Source: Bombus terrestris
Lineage: Eukaryota > Arthropoda > Insecta > Hymenoptera > Apidae
DNA: 64,000 nucleotides
Assembly: GCF_910591885.1 (NCBI RefSeq)
Contig: NC_063276.1
Coordinates: 1,860,001 to 1,924,000 of the forward strand
Reading direction: 5' to 3'
The notes beneath the pieces were generated by a model, which saw only the letters and a list, made by a program, of their open reading frames with translations, ran no database searches and was not told the DNA's origin. Below, piece by piece: positions 37,001 to 48,250 of this stretch (positions are counted from its first letter, which is position 1; every line of letters starts with the position of its first letter). The position numbers were made by a program, and so were the translations under genes.

Positions 37001-37739
37001 ATTCAACTTGGAAAGACTTTTCGGTATCGTGGTCTCGGCCAAAATATCCGTGGCAGCAATTTTAAAACGACGAGAAATTCAGTTTTTCGTCATTTTTGGT
37101 ACGACTAAATCTCGTCCTAATTCGATTAAAGCCTGTATCGCTGCGTTCTGTTGGTATTTCAGTCGAGGATCGAACGTGGATTTATCGCAAAGGTTGAAAT
37201 CATCATTCGAAATTTTTAATCTGCTGACATTTTCATGTGTGTTTGGCAAATATTTTCAATTGTATTTGCCGCGGTATTTTCTTTTTCGAATTTATGCAAC
37301 GTACAATGTTGCGAATGGACTACGCTCGCGTTCATCAGCGCGTGTCAAACGTCCAATTTAATTTTTTTAAAAAAACATTCTTTCAATGGCACAATGAAAA
37401 ATGTATATACAGCGAAGAGTATGACTGAAGCAAAAGCGACGCGTTTTATAGAAATTATTGGTTATCGTCGTATACGGTATTCGATAATAGAACGATTATA
37501 CACGCTATTAGACATCAAAATTCATTTCTATTATTGCGAGTATATTTCTCGAAACCTATTTGCACGTTTTCTTCGTCGGCTTTGCCCCAAAAGCAAGCTG
37601 TTCGCAACGACTATCGATAATTTCTATTTTCCAGATCGAGCAGAGAAAAAAATTACAATTTAAAAAAGATCGACTCATCGTTCTACGCTCCCCCGAATAA
37701 ATACCTCTACGATCTTATAGCCCTTTTTTAAACGCTGTA
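31011..37739. other. Mainly AT-rich DNA with CpG patches at 32.9-33.5 and 36.3-36.8 kb
   Basis: There is no supported gene in about 6.7 kb. At 32823-33344 a plus-strand frame of 173 residues overlaps minus-strand frames, and either could be noise. A pyrimidine tract of T-runs separated by C lies at 36870-36898. The alternating TACATACGTATGCATACATATG-type sequence near 31376-31398 consists of overlapping short palindromes. Confidence 0.35.
36870..36898 (+). repeat. T-rich pyrimidine tract
   Basis: Runs of 7 to 9 T are separated by single C residues. Confidence 0.8.
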
Positions 37740-38292
37740 CGAAGTGCATCGAACGCGTGGTAGGTATCAGATTTCGCAGGGGTGGCGATGGTACACGCGT
37801 ATCCAACAGGCCGCGGTCCGCGGTTATTTCGACGATTGGTTTTATCGCGTTGGCAACAGTGTGTGCTGGTCCCTGCGACGTCAGGCCGGGCCGGCTGTCG
37901 CATTCCCGCGCCGCTTGTATTCGTCCGGACGTTCTGGCGTGGGACGTATAGACGGCCGCGCGTGAATGTGCATACAAATTCGTCAAATACTGGCCCGCGT
38001 ATCGGTGGCCTTCGCTGGCTCGCCTGGTGGAACGATGAAAATGGGACGCGGTCGTTCCGTGTGCCTTCCCGCGAGCTGTTTGTCCACGATGACGCCGTGC
38101 CCTTTTTCCCCACCTCCTCTGACCGTCCGCCCTGCGCTGCTGCCCGCGCTATCGATTTTCCTTTTCCGTTTTTGCCCACGACGAAATGCTACTGTTTTTG
38201 GCGTCGCGCTGCGTTGCAGCTTTAATGCGACCCGACCGGTTGGGATATCGTTTCTATCGCGTGTCTCGTCGCGTGTTATACCTCAAACGATA
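37740..38292 (+). promoter_or_regulatory. CpG island ending at a splice-donor-like site
   Basis: About 550 bp of CpG-rich DNA contain GGGGTGGC at 37779 and the near-palindrome CCGCGGtCCGCGG at 37811. The block ends at ATA|GTAAGT (38293), a strong donor core, beyond which the DNA becomes AT-rich. Several overlapping frames are open on both strands, which is typical of stop-poor GC-rich DNA and does not by itself show coding. It may be a promoter with a non-coding first exon. Confidence 0.18.
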
Positions 38293-39048
38293 GTAAGTAC
38301 CTGCTTGATAAATATCGTGGTTTCGCGAGGTTAATTGTTTTTAACCCTTAACCGCCACGGTGAAATGGAACATCTGTGTTAACTCTTTCATGGTTTCCAG
38401 GAATACCAATAAAAAATTTAAGTTTCAAGTCACAATTACGATCGTAAAACACCAGCAAACCTTTTCACACCCGATGTTACGCGTATCTCTCGGAATTACG
38501 TAACGATTACATGCCGACGAAAAATCGAAATTATTATTGAATAACTGAACGATTATGTACGCTTCACGGTGAATTGGAACACCGGAAAACGAAAAGTATG
38601 AAAAATTGCAGTTTCATCATCGAGGAATCTTGGCGATTCTTTTATCCCTGTGCGGAAGGTGAGTTCGTGAACTGTTGAATTCTGAAGCAGCTTTTTGGGG
38701 GGAAACTTCGAATACTTGGTCCTCTGACCAGTTGCATCATGCCCCAAAACGCAAATGCACCTCGAAAGTGGAGCGTACGTACTTTTCACCCTTTGCGCAG
38801 TGCGGTAGAGCTTGCTTGGTTTGTGTCATCGCCGCTTTCGCAAGCAAGACGCTACCTTTCCGCCACTTTTCTCAAATCGCCAAAGTAACTTTTCTCTTAG
38901 GGATGTTAAGTCATCAGGAATGTCGTTCTAGGTAGAGAGTTTCTCGGCTACACTTTTAGGATTATCACATGTGGGAGGAGATAAACCGAATTTGAAATTC
39001 TACTTTTAAACGTCTTTGGAATTTTCGAGTATTTTCAGATTTTCGATT

Positions 39049-39069
39049 AAAAAAAAAAAAAAAAAAAAA
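39049..39069 (+). repeat. Poly-A run (A21)
   Basis: Twenty-one consecutive A. There is no upstream AATAAA and no target-site duplication that would mark a retroposed copy. Confidence 0.9.
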
Positions 39070-39404
39070 GGAACTAACTTCACTGAAATATCATATATTC
39101 CGCTAAAACGATGTTTACGGCGAGTAGCAAACGAACAACGAGTAAATCGAATTTACTCGTTATCATTTTATCCGTAATTCGATACAACCGTTGCCGAACG
39201 TCGCGATATATGCACATTTTGCAAAATTTTCATACGCTCCTCGCCTTTCATTAGCTGGCGGTTCGAAAAGCTGGATAACCAGCAATGAGCAGGGCGATTC
39301 GACGAATTCTGACAGATTACATCAGTACTGGGCTTATTAATGCCGTCGTAAATGCTGCTCCTGACAGATTTACGAACGGCAAGGCGGCCCTTCGCGCGTG
39401 CAAT

Positions 39405-39480
39405 CGTTTATGGTGGTCCGCGGAGAGTGCATTCTCGGTGCAGCACTCGGATGCACCACGCTGCAGTGCATCGTTGCACG
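39405..39480 (+). repeat. Divergent repeat, copy A
   Basis: CGTTTATG, then GGTCC, CGGAG and TGCATTCTC occur in the same order and near-identical spacing as at 40266-40298. The similarity continues weakly through CGGATG and GTGCATCGT. The surroundings are rich in GTGCA/TGCAC. Confidence 0.5.
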
Positions 39481-40265
39481 CACGATGTAACACACGCGTA
39501 CATGCACCGAGCCCGCTTGAACAGCCTGGCTAGATCACTCCACGTTAAGGTACGTTGTACCCTCTGCCTGTGACCGCTTGATTAAATTTCACTTTTTCAT
39601 TGTTTTTGCGCCTGCTCGTAGAAGACGTTCCGAGTCTAGTTTTACGGTCAATTAAACGGCCGACTTTCTTCTTGTTGTTCCATGATTTTAGGTAAAACGG
39701 TGATATCGGTAATGGGAACGCGATGAACCGAATCAAAAATACCTACACTTCCATTACTTTCCAGGGTTATTCGTCTACGTACTCGTTTAGTCCGCTTATC
39801 TCGGTTGAAACGATATCGGCGCTAGAATTATCGAATCCGTCAGAACGATGTTTCAATCACTAAGAACGCGTAGGTGTTTTCGACAACTACGAATCATCGA
39901 TCTATATTAATTAAGTACGCGTTAGAACGTCGATCTCACGTTTGCAAGAACGGACAATTGTTCGAAACCAAGTCGAATGCAACTACTCTTAGAAAAATTA
40001 CCATGTTCGATTGATATAGAAAAGACGTTTATACGTGATCGAGGATTAAACGCAGAGGTCTAGAATCGCAGAAACTGCGGAGAAAAAAGTACGTCCTAAA
40101 TAACCAAGAAGAAATTTTCACGGAGTAAAACTAAAAACTCGTTCCAGATCTATATAAACCGAGACGTTGGAACATCTTGCCTGTGATTTGGATAGCTGTT
40201 GCCAGCGTAGCGTGGCAGTGGCGACGGCGACTCCCATTCGCAGCAATTGAACGTTCCAGCTAAGC

Positions 40266-40335
40266 CGTTTATGCCGGTCCACGGAGTGCATTCTCCGTAC
40301 GGTTCGGGATGTAGCGCGGTGCATCGTGTGCAACG
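40266..40335 (+). repeat. Divergent repeat, copy B
   Basis: This is the partner of copy A, about 861 bp downstream in the same orientation. The best-matching 33 bp differ by four substitutions and one 2-bp gap. Confidence 0.5.
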
Positions 40336-40486
40336 CGTTCGTGTGCAAGAACGTGGCCATTGCCCGGTTGCCTGTACTAAAGGGGAGTCGCGGCTCTGGC
40401 CGGTGGCTTTACGTTTAGTGGGTGGTACCATCGCACACTGCGTTGCACGATGCACACGCGCAACGGACACGCACACGACGCACACA

Positions 40487-40510
40487 TTGCCGCGTGCGTG
40501 CACGCGGCAA
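40487..40510. repeat. Near-perfect 24-bp palindrome (11-bp arms, 2-nt spacer)
   Basis: TTGCCGCGTGC (40487-40497), GT, then GCACGCGGCAA (40500-40510). It lies inside the CpG/GTGCA-rich island. Confidence 0.8.
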
Positions 40511-40730
40511 CGCACGCGTGTCATCGAGGACACGCCAGCGTGTTTCGCGTCCCTCTCTGCGCCGCGCCGATCGAGTAAACCGAGGCGACGTTTTGCGATA
40601 AGCTGGATTCCCGGCGGGACTCGCCGCGCGGAGACGCACTCTCGATTGGACCCGGTGTATAAAAAAGATGGAATCGAGTATACTCGTCCTCCAAGCGGAA
40701 TTTTATGAACCGTCGCGGTATCACAAAGTC

Positions 40731-42285
40731 TCAAATTGAAGCATCGAATATTTCCATGCGAACCATCAAATACCGACGAATGTACTGTTATACGTGTACT
40801 CGCGGTTGCGAGCAATAATTTAAATTTTCCATACTCTGCGAGGTGGTCTGTTCGATCACCCAAACGATTTACTCCGCGAAAAATGCAAGCAATTTAATAC
40901 GATATCTTTTGGAAACGAAGCTTCCAACAACGAGTTTTTAGCGTGGCCAAATATCTAACAGTAACGCGATCTAACGCGTTTATCGGTTAGTCGCTGCCAA
41001 ACAGTTCATCGATATCACAAACATATATCTTGCGACGTCTCCGCTGGTGTTCACGATAATACCACAATTTTTCGGAATAATAATGACGATCGCATTAATG
41101 ATCACCGCGAAATATACGAGAACGAACCAGTGGCCGCAGCGTAATATAATTAATGGTCAAGTTTCGAGGTATTAATTATAGAAATAATTACGTGTGATAC
41201 TACCGCCTAACGGTGGATAGAATAAACTCATACGCATCCGTAAATCTTACGCGCGATGAAACATTTCCATTTGCCGATAATTTCACTTTTTAATGGGCCA
41301 CGATGCGACTAATCGTTAAAACGTATGATATTTAATGACATCAATGGAGAGGTATCTGATGAAATTGATCAATGAATTGTGATGAAAATGTGATGGAAAT
41401 TGGCGATTCGAGTAATTTGAATTGATACGAGGAAGGGAAATGATTTTCTGTTTCTATATATTCCGTTTTCTGTTTTTTTTTTTACATCAACGATCTAATA
41501 TTTTTCGTGATTTATTTGTTTCTTACTATCTCTTTCGTACTGACTTGCCATTTTTCTTTTTGCGATATTTGCGAGCTTTTTCTATAAATCTTCTACTCGT
41601 GCCACACGTAATCAGCGAAACGTTGACGATAACTCGAACCAAAAGGAATCGGTAACTTTTCTAAAGGAACGCTTCACCCTTCGCATTACTCTGTGCTCTG
41701 TATAACGGGGCTTCCTTTTGTCCCCTAAGAAAAAAAAGCAGTAGCGACCGAGTAGTAATTCGCGTGTGACCGAGATCGCCGGTAAAAGCTAGCAATTGCA
41801 GACCACGTCACGCATCCGATCACCGAAACGCCTTCGTTCAAGCAATCGTCCCCGGAATCTCTGTCCACACGGATCCAGATCTATCCGGCTGCACGGTCGC
41901 CGCCTAATTGAGAACAATGAGCAACTCGTCCTCTTGTTTGCCACGGATATCTTCGTGCAGTGGACAACTTTAGGTATTCCCTCGACGCGTCGACCATACG
42001 GATGGACAGAGACGTGGAATTCGGCGGTGCGTCAAATTGCTCCTTGATACAAACTTCACCTCGGCATAGGATACGTTTATGAAAATCGTGGAACTTCACC
42101 GCTCTCCAGAGAATCAGGAAGAGACACTGTGCAAACGATGGCCTCGTTATCTACTCGTTTGCTTCGTGCATAGGGTATTAATTACGGTGGACGCCGTTAG
42201 GTTTAATCGAGTATCGCGACATGAAACGGATGCTGTTCGAGGTACAGGTTTGGTAGCTACAGAGGAATACGCAAACATCTAGATT
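40731..42285. other. AT-rich DNA with homeodomain-like sites
   Basis: No gene is evident. The TAATTA cluster at 41147-41190 is the main feature. A T11 run lies at 41473-41483. Confidence 0.35.
41147..41190. promoter_or_regulatory. Cluster of three TAATTA homeodomain cores
   Basis: TAATTA occurs at 41147-41152, 41173-41178 and 41185-41190. TAATTA is the palindromic core bound by many Antp- and paired-class homeodomains. Function is inferred from consensus only. Confidence 0.3.
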
Positions 42286-42731
42286 TTGGTCTTCGAATTT
42301 TATTCTCTCGTTACAAAGAAACCTAGATTACATTATATTGGAAAAATATCGCACAGATCTGATTCGACGAGTATTTCGTTTAATTTCAATGATTTATGGA
42401 CGAGAGCGAATACCCACGATCCGAAATTGTTGCTAATCTTCCTACATAAGACCGATACCATCGAGACCGATCGAAACCATTTCGAAAGCCAAATCCACAA
42501 CGCTAATGTCTACACCTGGTGTAAAACTGGGCCATGTATTCCCAGCTCGAGCCACCGGCCCTCGAAACCACTGGCCTCCGTGAACCTTCCTAATTTCCCA
42601 AGAAACCTCAAAGTCCAGCCACGTCTAACTACCGAGTCTAACGGTAAGAGAGGAACGAGCAACGCAGGGACAAAGGGTCTCTCTAAGCAAGACACAAAAG
42701 ACATCCATAAAATCAACGAAGAAAAAGTGGC
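42286..42731 (+). other. Orphan open frame ending at a strong splice donor (possible internal exon)
   Basis: An open frame of about 148 codons has no in-frame ATG (it opens with TTG after a TAG), so it could only be coding as an internal exon entered through an upstream acceptor. It ends in GC|GTGAGT, a strong donor at 42732-42737, and the next in-frame codon is a stop inside that donor. A second donor-like site, ACG|GTAAGA, lies at about 42644. The predicted segment is rich in Ser, Thr, Asn and Lys and contains WCKTGPC but resembles no known domain. No good polypyrimidine-tract acceptor is evident at its left end. Chance is likely. Confidence 0.12.
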
Positions 42732-42734
42732 GTG

Positions 42735-43200
42735 AGTTGAAAGTCATCCCGGTGTGGCTCTCTGTCACACGCGCGCTCGCGCGCTCTCGTGAAAGCTGCG
42801 GATCCTGTTCTAGCACTATTAAAAGAAGCCTCTCACCCCCGAGAGAGGTAAGACAACGCGAACCGTGTCCGCGAGGCGGACAGAGACGGGTGTACGCCGG
42901 CTTGGACCTCGTCTTTGCACGTGTGATGGAGACAGAACGGCCTCGGTGAGCCTTCCTCGGGTATTAACGCCGGGGAATACATTAGAGGTGGAGGCGAGCC
43001 GTGCGCCGAGGAGGCGGCAACGTGGCCACCATGTGTGATGGCAAAGCTGAACGTTTCTTTCTCGGCTCGTAGCCGGACATATATCTGCGCCCCGCCACGT
43101 CCTGCATATAAGAGAGGGACTACGCAGCCGGAGATGCTTCTGCCGGCTGACTCGTACCTGGCCGCGGAGACCACGGATACGCTTCTCTTCTTCTTCCTCC
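42735..43200. promoter_or_regulatory. CpG-rich island, possible promoter
   Basis: The island contains GCGCGCTCGCGCGC-type sequence (about 42771), a TATAAG at 43107-43112 and a CAGCCGG/CCGGCTG hairpin (43125-43149). No initiator sits at the right distance. Opposing frames of 80 and 125 residues are not recognisable. Confidence 0.22.
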
Positions 43201-43209
43201 TCTTTTTCA

Positions 43210-43236
43210 TCTTCTTCTTCTTCTTCTTCTTCTTCT
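43210..43236 (+). repeat. (CTT)n microsatellite
   Basis: Nine CTT units. The Phe-rich and Lys/Arg-rich frames across it are repeat artefacts. Confidence 0.9.
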
Positions 43237-46200
43237 CGTTTCTTTTTCTCTCTTTGTGTGCGCTGCTTTATGGTTTTTGAAAGAACCGGCCAGGAATTTC
43301 AGACGATGAGACAACATTCGCTCGTGGCGATGGAACCGTTTAGAAAACCGTGGCGCGGCCAGCTTCTGGAAACGGGGGTGGGTGAACAAATTGGACGGTT
43401 TTGTATGTTTTTGTTCTTTTTTCTTTTTCTTTCTTTCTTAGTTTTATCGGAATTTGAATACCAGCTAATTGATCGTGTAGTGTAATTAATGGAAAGGTAC
43501 GAGATCGAAAAAGTCTCAAAGAAATGGAAATATCTGAAAAGAATACAATTATGTAGAGCAAAGGGGTAGGGGGGTAATTATATTCTAACGTTATAAAAGG
43601 GACTTATGATCATCTTTTATTATAATATAAAAGTAATTTTTTAGATTAAAAAAAAAAGAGGGGAAGAAGATAAAATAGAGGTTTGGAAAGGGCAGGAAAT
43701 TGTGAAATTAGATAATTTAATATCCGTAACAATTTTATACCCATTCAAGATTCATTTGTAGGTGTAATAAAATGCTTAAGAGGTAAAAAAATGAACAGGA
43801 AAAAATGCCGTCGGTTCTCTACATGACAGCAACGCGCGAATAATTGGACAACGTAACGGAGAATGGGCAAACAAAAATATTTGACGAAGCAAAGGGTGAA
43901 ATACAGCCACCGCTCGACCTTTTTTCAATAGAGGGGAGATACAGGGATAAAACGAGAAAAATTGGAACAGAAGAAGAAAGGACAGAGAAATTGTACGACT
44001 CCTTGCATCGATACGTATCGATATAATTCGAGTTCGTAACATAGGAACGATTGAAAAGCGGATACGCTTAAGGAGACAAAAGTGAAACGGAAAAATCTAT
44101 CCCTGTACGTTGCTCTGTTCAATAACAAACAATTCATCACATGTATTCACGATTCTGAAACCATCGCAAATTGCTGATTAAAAAGAATTCGTTCAATTAT
44201 CATGCAAAGAACAAATTTCTGATGCATAGCACGCATAAGGGAATTGCCAACAAAATGAACGAATATGCCATTCATTAGAGCCATTACGCGAAACAAGATT
44301 CCAAATGCGCGAAGAAAATGAATTTTCATTCCCATTTTTCGCAAGATATCACTATGCACGAGCAACAAAAATTCCCTTAGCAAATCACCATCGAAACGCG
44401 AACATCTACGCGAAAATCCAATGCACTCGTAACTATGCATCTTTTTGTGTTATTTTTCAACATAGTACCCTCTTAATGCAATGCGTAATCCATCGCTGTA
44501 CGAGTTTTACTACATGCTTTACCGTACTCTGAAAATAAAATGCTCTCAGTTGAGAGATAAGCCAGGTACGCGCCGCTGCCTACAGTTGCTCATCGATGGA
44601 AAATCATCCACTTTCGAACTTGTTGATCCATTCATGGATACTGTTCCACAATAGCGTATTTCCATACTGCGCTGCGAAACCAATCTGTGTAACTTGAATT
44701 TTCTGAACGTTCCTCTTATCGGAGCTAATAAGAAACAAAGGGAATCGCTAGTGAATCATCGAAACCATTCGGTTTGTGTCGGGTTTCGGAGTTGTCCTGC
44801 CATGTTCGTCGTGTTCGAATAAACGGAATTCTATCGTACAATGTACATACGCGTTCACGACGAGCTTGGAACGTTGATGAAGTTGTGATCGAATGATCGA
44901 CGTGTCGATAGTTCCCGCCAAGCTAACTCGAAAACTGCACGACGAGGGAGGGCGAGAAAAGAGACCGCTTTGTTAAAAGCTAGTAACATGACGGGACAGT
45001 TAAACACGCCTCATAGATCGCATCAGCAACGCGAAACAGCCATCGAAAGTAATCGCGTATCTCATTTTTTTCCCGCGTAAATGGAACAAGGTAATAAGAG
45101 GCAAAGGGAGTGGTTGGGATCGAGACGAGAGCGTTGCGTCGCATGCGATTCGCACCGCGTCACGTCGACGATAATTTACCAACGCGTTGCCTTTTACCAG
45201 CGTAAAACGTGTCTATCCTGCTGCTGATTCTTCGTCGATTTTAATGGGATTATCCGATTAAACGCCGATTCGTCTTAACGGTACGAGGTAATGCGTTTAG
45301 CCGGCGTCCAATCTTCTGACACGCGATCCCGTTGCGAATATCATCGATACCTCAGATCGATACAATGCTACCGTGGCCGTTCGTGAACCAGTTTCCGCCT
45401 TCCTTTGCGCGACAACCCGTGAAACTTGTCGTTCGGGAACTAGAATATCCGGGGTCATGCCGATGCGGTGTTTTACGATCAAGAATGCTTCTTTCGTCAG
45501 CTGCGAGAATCGCAGGTTGGACGAGCAACGTGTCTCGGAATGTTCGACGCAGGTCTGCGTGTATGTTGCGCGTTCGATCGCAAAGTTAAATATTAGAACC
45601 GTGAATAATTGTAATTATCTTTGAACATAGCAAAGACTCGTTTGCTAGTGATTTGTGTTGTGCCGAGCGGTTAAGCGTTTTTGGGCGTAACGATGGTGAA
45701 GTTCGAAGCGGGATTACGATTTTTAAAGTAGTTTCATCGTAATGCTATCGTGTAAGTGAAGCGAGTATATCATTATAATTTGAATACTTAATGTAAAAAG
45801 GTTGTTGCGATTTATCAACTTTAAGACGTCTTCGATTTGACGATACTTGTAAGGCGTATGATCTAATTTTAGTTGCTTGCGCGTATAAAAGAAGCTGGAG
45901 TACTCATTTTTTAGTCTTATTCGTCCACTCTTAATACATTCTAAATGATCATTAGGAGTCAATTACGCTAAAAAAACGATTAAATTAATGCTGTCGTTGG
46001 TAATAAAAATCACACGTTCGCGTATGTGGAGTCATTAATAAGGAACCGAAGCTCATTCCCCTTTCTTCCGTAGGAAGTTATGACGAGAATTATAACGCAA
46101 GAGGGGAATAAGTCATTAAGCATACGCGGAGAAAAAAAAACAACGAAACGACTTTATGAATATGCGAATCCGATTAAGCGGTTTCATTCGATTCAACTCC

Positions 46201-46480
46201 GATGATCTCGCTTCTGCCTTTCGAACTTGAGATATTTTAATCAGCGTGACGGACAGGCGTGAAAAGGCGGCATTTTCGACTTATTTCTGTCGAGATCGTT
46301 GAAAATTCACAAAAGATCCGACGGCCGATCTTTGAACGCGCAATACGTGATTACCATTTAATTCCCTTTTTAATCAAATTACTAGCATCGCGTCATCGCT
46401 ATTATTACCATCGCCCACTCCATCAACGTTATTATTATTTACGATAGGACGCTTCGTAACACAATAACACAAGCCCCTGG
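43237..46480. other. AT-rich DNA without a recognisable gene
   Basis: Only short, unsupported frames are present. I see no RNA gene or repeat of note. Confidence 0.4.
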
Positions 46481-47249
46481 TTTCCCTGCACGATCACGCA
46501 GTTCATTTGCCACCGATATCGCACAACGTAGCGAGCACCCTGTGCTCGTGGCCATCGTATAGAACCGAGAACATTCTCCCATAGAGAGAAGAGACGAGTT
46601 CTCTGGTGGAACGAGCGACTCCTCGAGTCATCGACTGACGTAGGTTGAGAGTCACTACCCAAGAGGCCGAAAGACAGGCAGCGAGAGAGAAGGAACGTCA
46701 GAGTGTCAGCGTAACTCAGATAGAGGGACGGAGAAAAAAAGAAACCGTCGGAGAAAGCGAGAAAGAGCAGGAAAGGGAGCCAAGAGAGAACAGAACGATC
46801 AGACCAAGGTATAGAGCATGATGAGACTTGGCTTGGAAGAGGGACAGAAACGGGAGCGGAGGAAGGGGGAGCAGTGGAGCGGTGCTCGGCGGGGGAGAGC
46901 GGCGGAGGCGAAGGAGGAACGACGTACGATGGGAAGAGGGTAAAAGAAGGCGAAGGGAGAAACCCCCCGTTGCGCCTACACTGGACTTGGGTTTTTTGTG
47001 AAGGAGCAGCGTGCTGGCGAGCGAGGGGGACGCAGGAGGGACGGGGGCGACCGTGAGCCGTGAGGAGCGGCAGACCCATCAGAGAGAACAGGGGGCGGCG
47101 GACGGACGAGGGGACAGAGCAGGAAGGCGGCAAGGGGGATCAGCCGGGGGCTGTGGGGGCGGCAGAGGGGGAGAGACAGAACTGGCAGCAAGCAGGGGCT
47201 GCTCTAGGGAACGAGAAACATAGATAGAGGATGGAAGGGGTCGAGCCAC

Positions 47250-47288
47250 AGAGAGAGTGAGAGAGAAAGAGACAGAGAGAGAGAAGGA

Positions 47289-47320
<32 letters not shown>

Positions 47321-47326
47321 GGAGGG
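47250..47326 (+). repeat. (GA)n-rich microsatellite
   Basis: A GA tract with short A and C interruptions. The longest uninterrupted run is near 47300-47320. Confidence 0.9.
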
Positions 47327-48088
47327 TTAGGGTGAAGGCGGTGAAGGTGGATGGTGGTCGAGAGAGGAAGGAGGGTCGTTGCGCTCAGGGGGGAAGGTTG
47401 TGGGTCGGGTGGAGAGAGATACATAGGGGTGCTGGCAAAGGGTAGGGGACTGCCGCCCAAGGCTTCAGAAACCAAGGGTGTCTAATGCCGAGTGGACTTT
47501 GTTCGCTCGCGAGATGACACACTGTGTACACACAAGCGCGCATGGAGCCAACACACGCGAAAGACAGCGCGACACGGACGTGTAAGTACACACGGGGACA
47601 CGAACGGGCAGGTTGCACGCGTCGCGTACACGCGCGTGTTCCATGTATACCGTGCTCGTGTACTACGTGTGTGCATGGAACGTTGCGCGAAATGCACGCG
47701 CGTATCTTGCGTCGATAGCAGCGTAAATGGATCCAGTACATGGTGCCACGAGCCACCGCTGTATTAGGTACGAGTACCGACCAAACGTCAGGCCGGCGTT
47801 GCATTATGGTCGCATCGGAAAACGGGACACACGTATACACGCGCGCCTCTCTAAGGGGGATGGCGGCCGGGTCTGGGTATTATAGATCTAATTCGACCGC
47901 TTTCAGACACGGACGGGACGTAGTTTTTTGCCGTGGACGAAGGGAGTAGCAGGGCGAGGAAGGCGGCGTGGTTCGACGCTTCTGAAAGTGCGCGGGGGTG
48001 TGCGACGGGTCGAGTGGTCTTTGTTCCCTCGTGGGATGACACGTTGCGAGGGCGCGAGCGCGCTGCTTGCATCGCGATTGCGGATATG

Positions 48089-48104
48089 TACGTGTATACA
48101 CGTA
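48089..48104. repeat. 16-bp perfect palindrome
   Basis: TACGTGTATACACGTA is self-complementary, and all but the two arm-internal steps alternate purine and pyrimidine. Confidence 0.8.
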
Positions 48105-48250
48105 TACGTCTCTGCTAGACTGAGAAGCCAAGCTCCTCGTGGCTTTTTGCGTCTTGAGAAAGTTCGTTTGGCGTGCTGCCTGGTTGACTCGTTCCGCTCC
48201 AAACTGCGTCTTGCTATTCCTTAGAACGGCAGAAATACGAAGACTCACGG

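Larger units (their letters stand above)
38301..40140. other. AT-rich DNA with one repeat copy and a poly-A run
   Basis: It contains a 20-codon ATG frame ending at GGAAG|GTGAGT (38598-38658), probably chance. It also has the poly-A run at 39049 and the first copy of a divergent repeat at 39405. Confidence 0.35.
40141..40730. promoter_or_regulatory. CpG- and GTGCA-rich island
   Basis: A GC-rich block with dense GTGCA/TGCAC words and alternating purine/pyrimidine CACACGCGC runs that favour Z-DNA. It holds a hairpin at 40487 and a TATAAAAAAG at about 40659 without a matching initiator. Frames are open on both strands (minus strand 237 residues, plus strand 153) and neither is recognisable. Confidence 0.3.
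46481..48250. other. GC-rich island with GA repeats
   Basis: Purine-rich on the plus strand from 46.65 to 47.35 kb, so the 232-residue minus-strand frame (47133-46435) is Ser/Pro/Leu-rich and probably not coding. The right part is CpG-rich with alternating ACACGCGCG runs. It holds the hairpin CGAGCAC/GTGCTCG (46532-46548) and the palindrome at 48089. Confidence 0.33.

Noticed and set aside
39049..39069. A21 as the tail of a retroposed element
   Set aside because: No polyadenylation signal, no coding remnant upstream and no target-site duplication.
40659..40700. TATAAAAAAG box
   Set aside because: No initiator or downstream element at the expected distance.
40150..40863. 237-residue minus-strand frame
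   Set aside because: It overlaps a 153-residue plus-strand frame in GTGCA-rich DNA, and neither resembles a known protein.
43031..43072. GCCACCATG, a strong translation-start context
   Set aside because: The frame closes after 13 codons and the context is a vertebrate preference.
46435..47133. 232-residue minus-strand frame
   Set aside because: Most of it is Ser/Pro/Leu-rich translation of purine-rich DNA, and no domain is visible.
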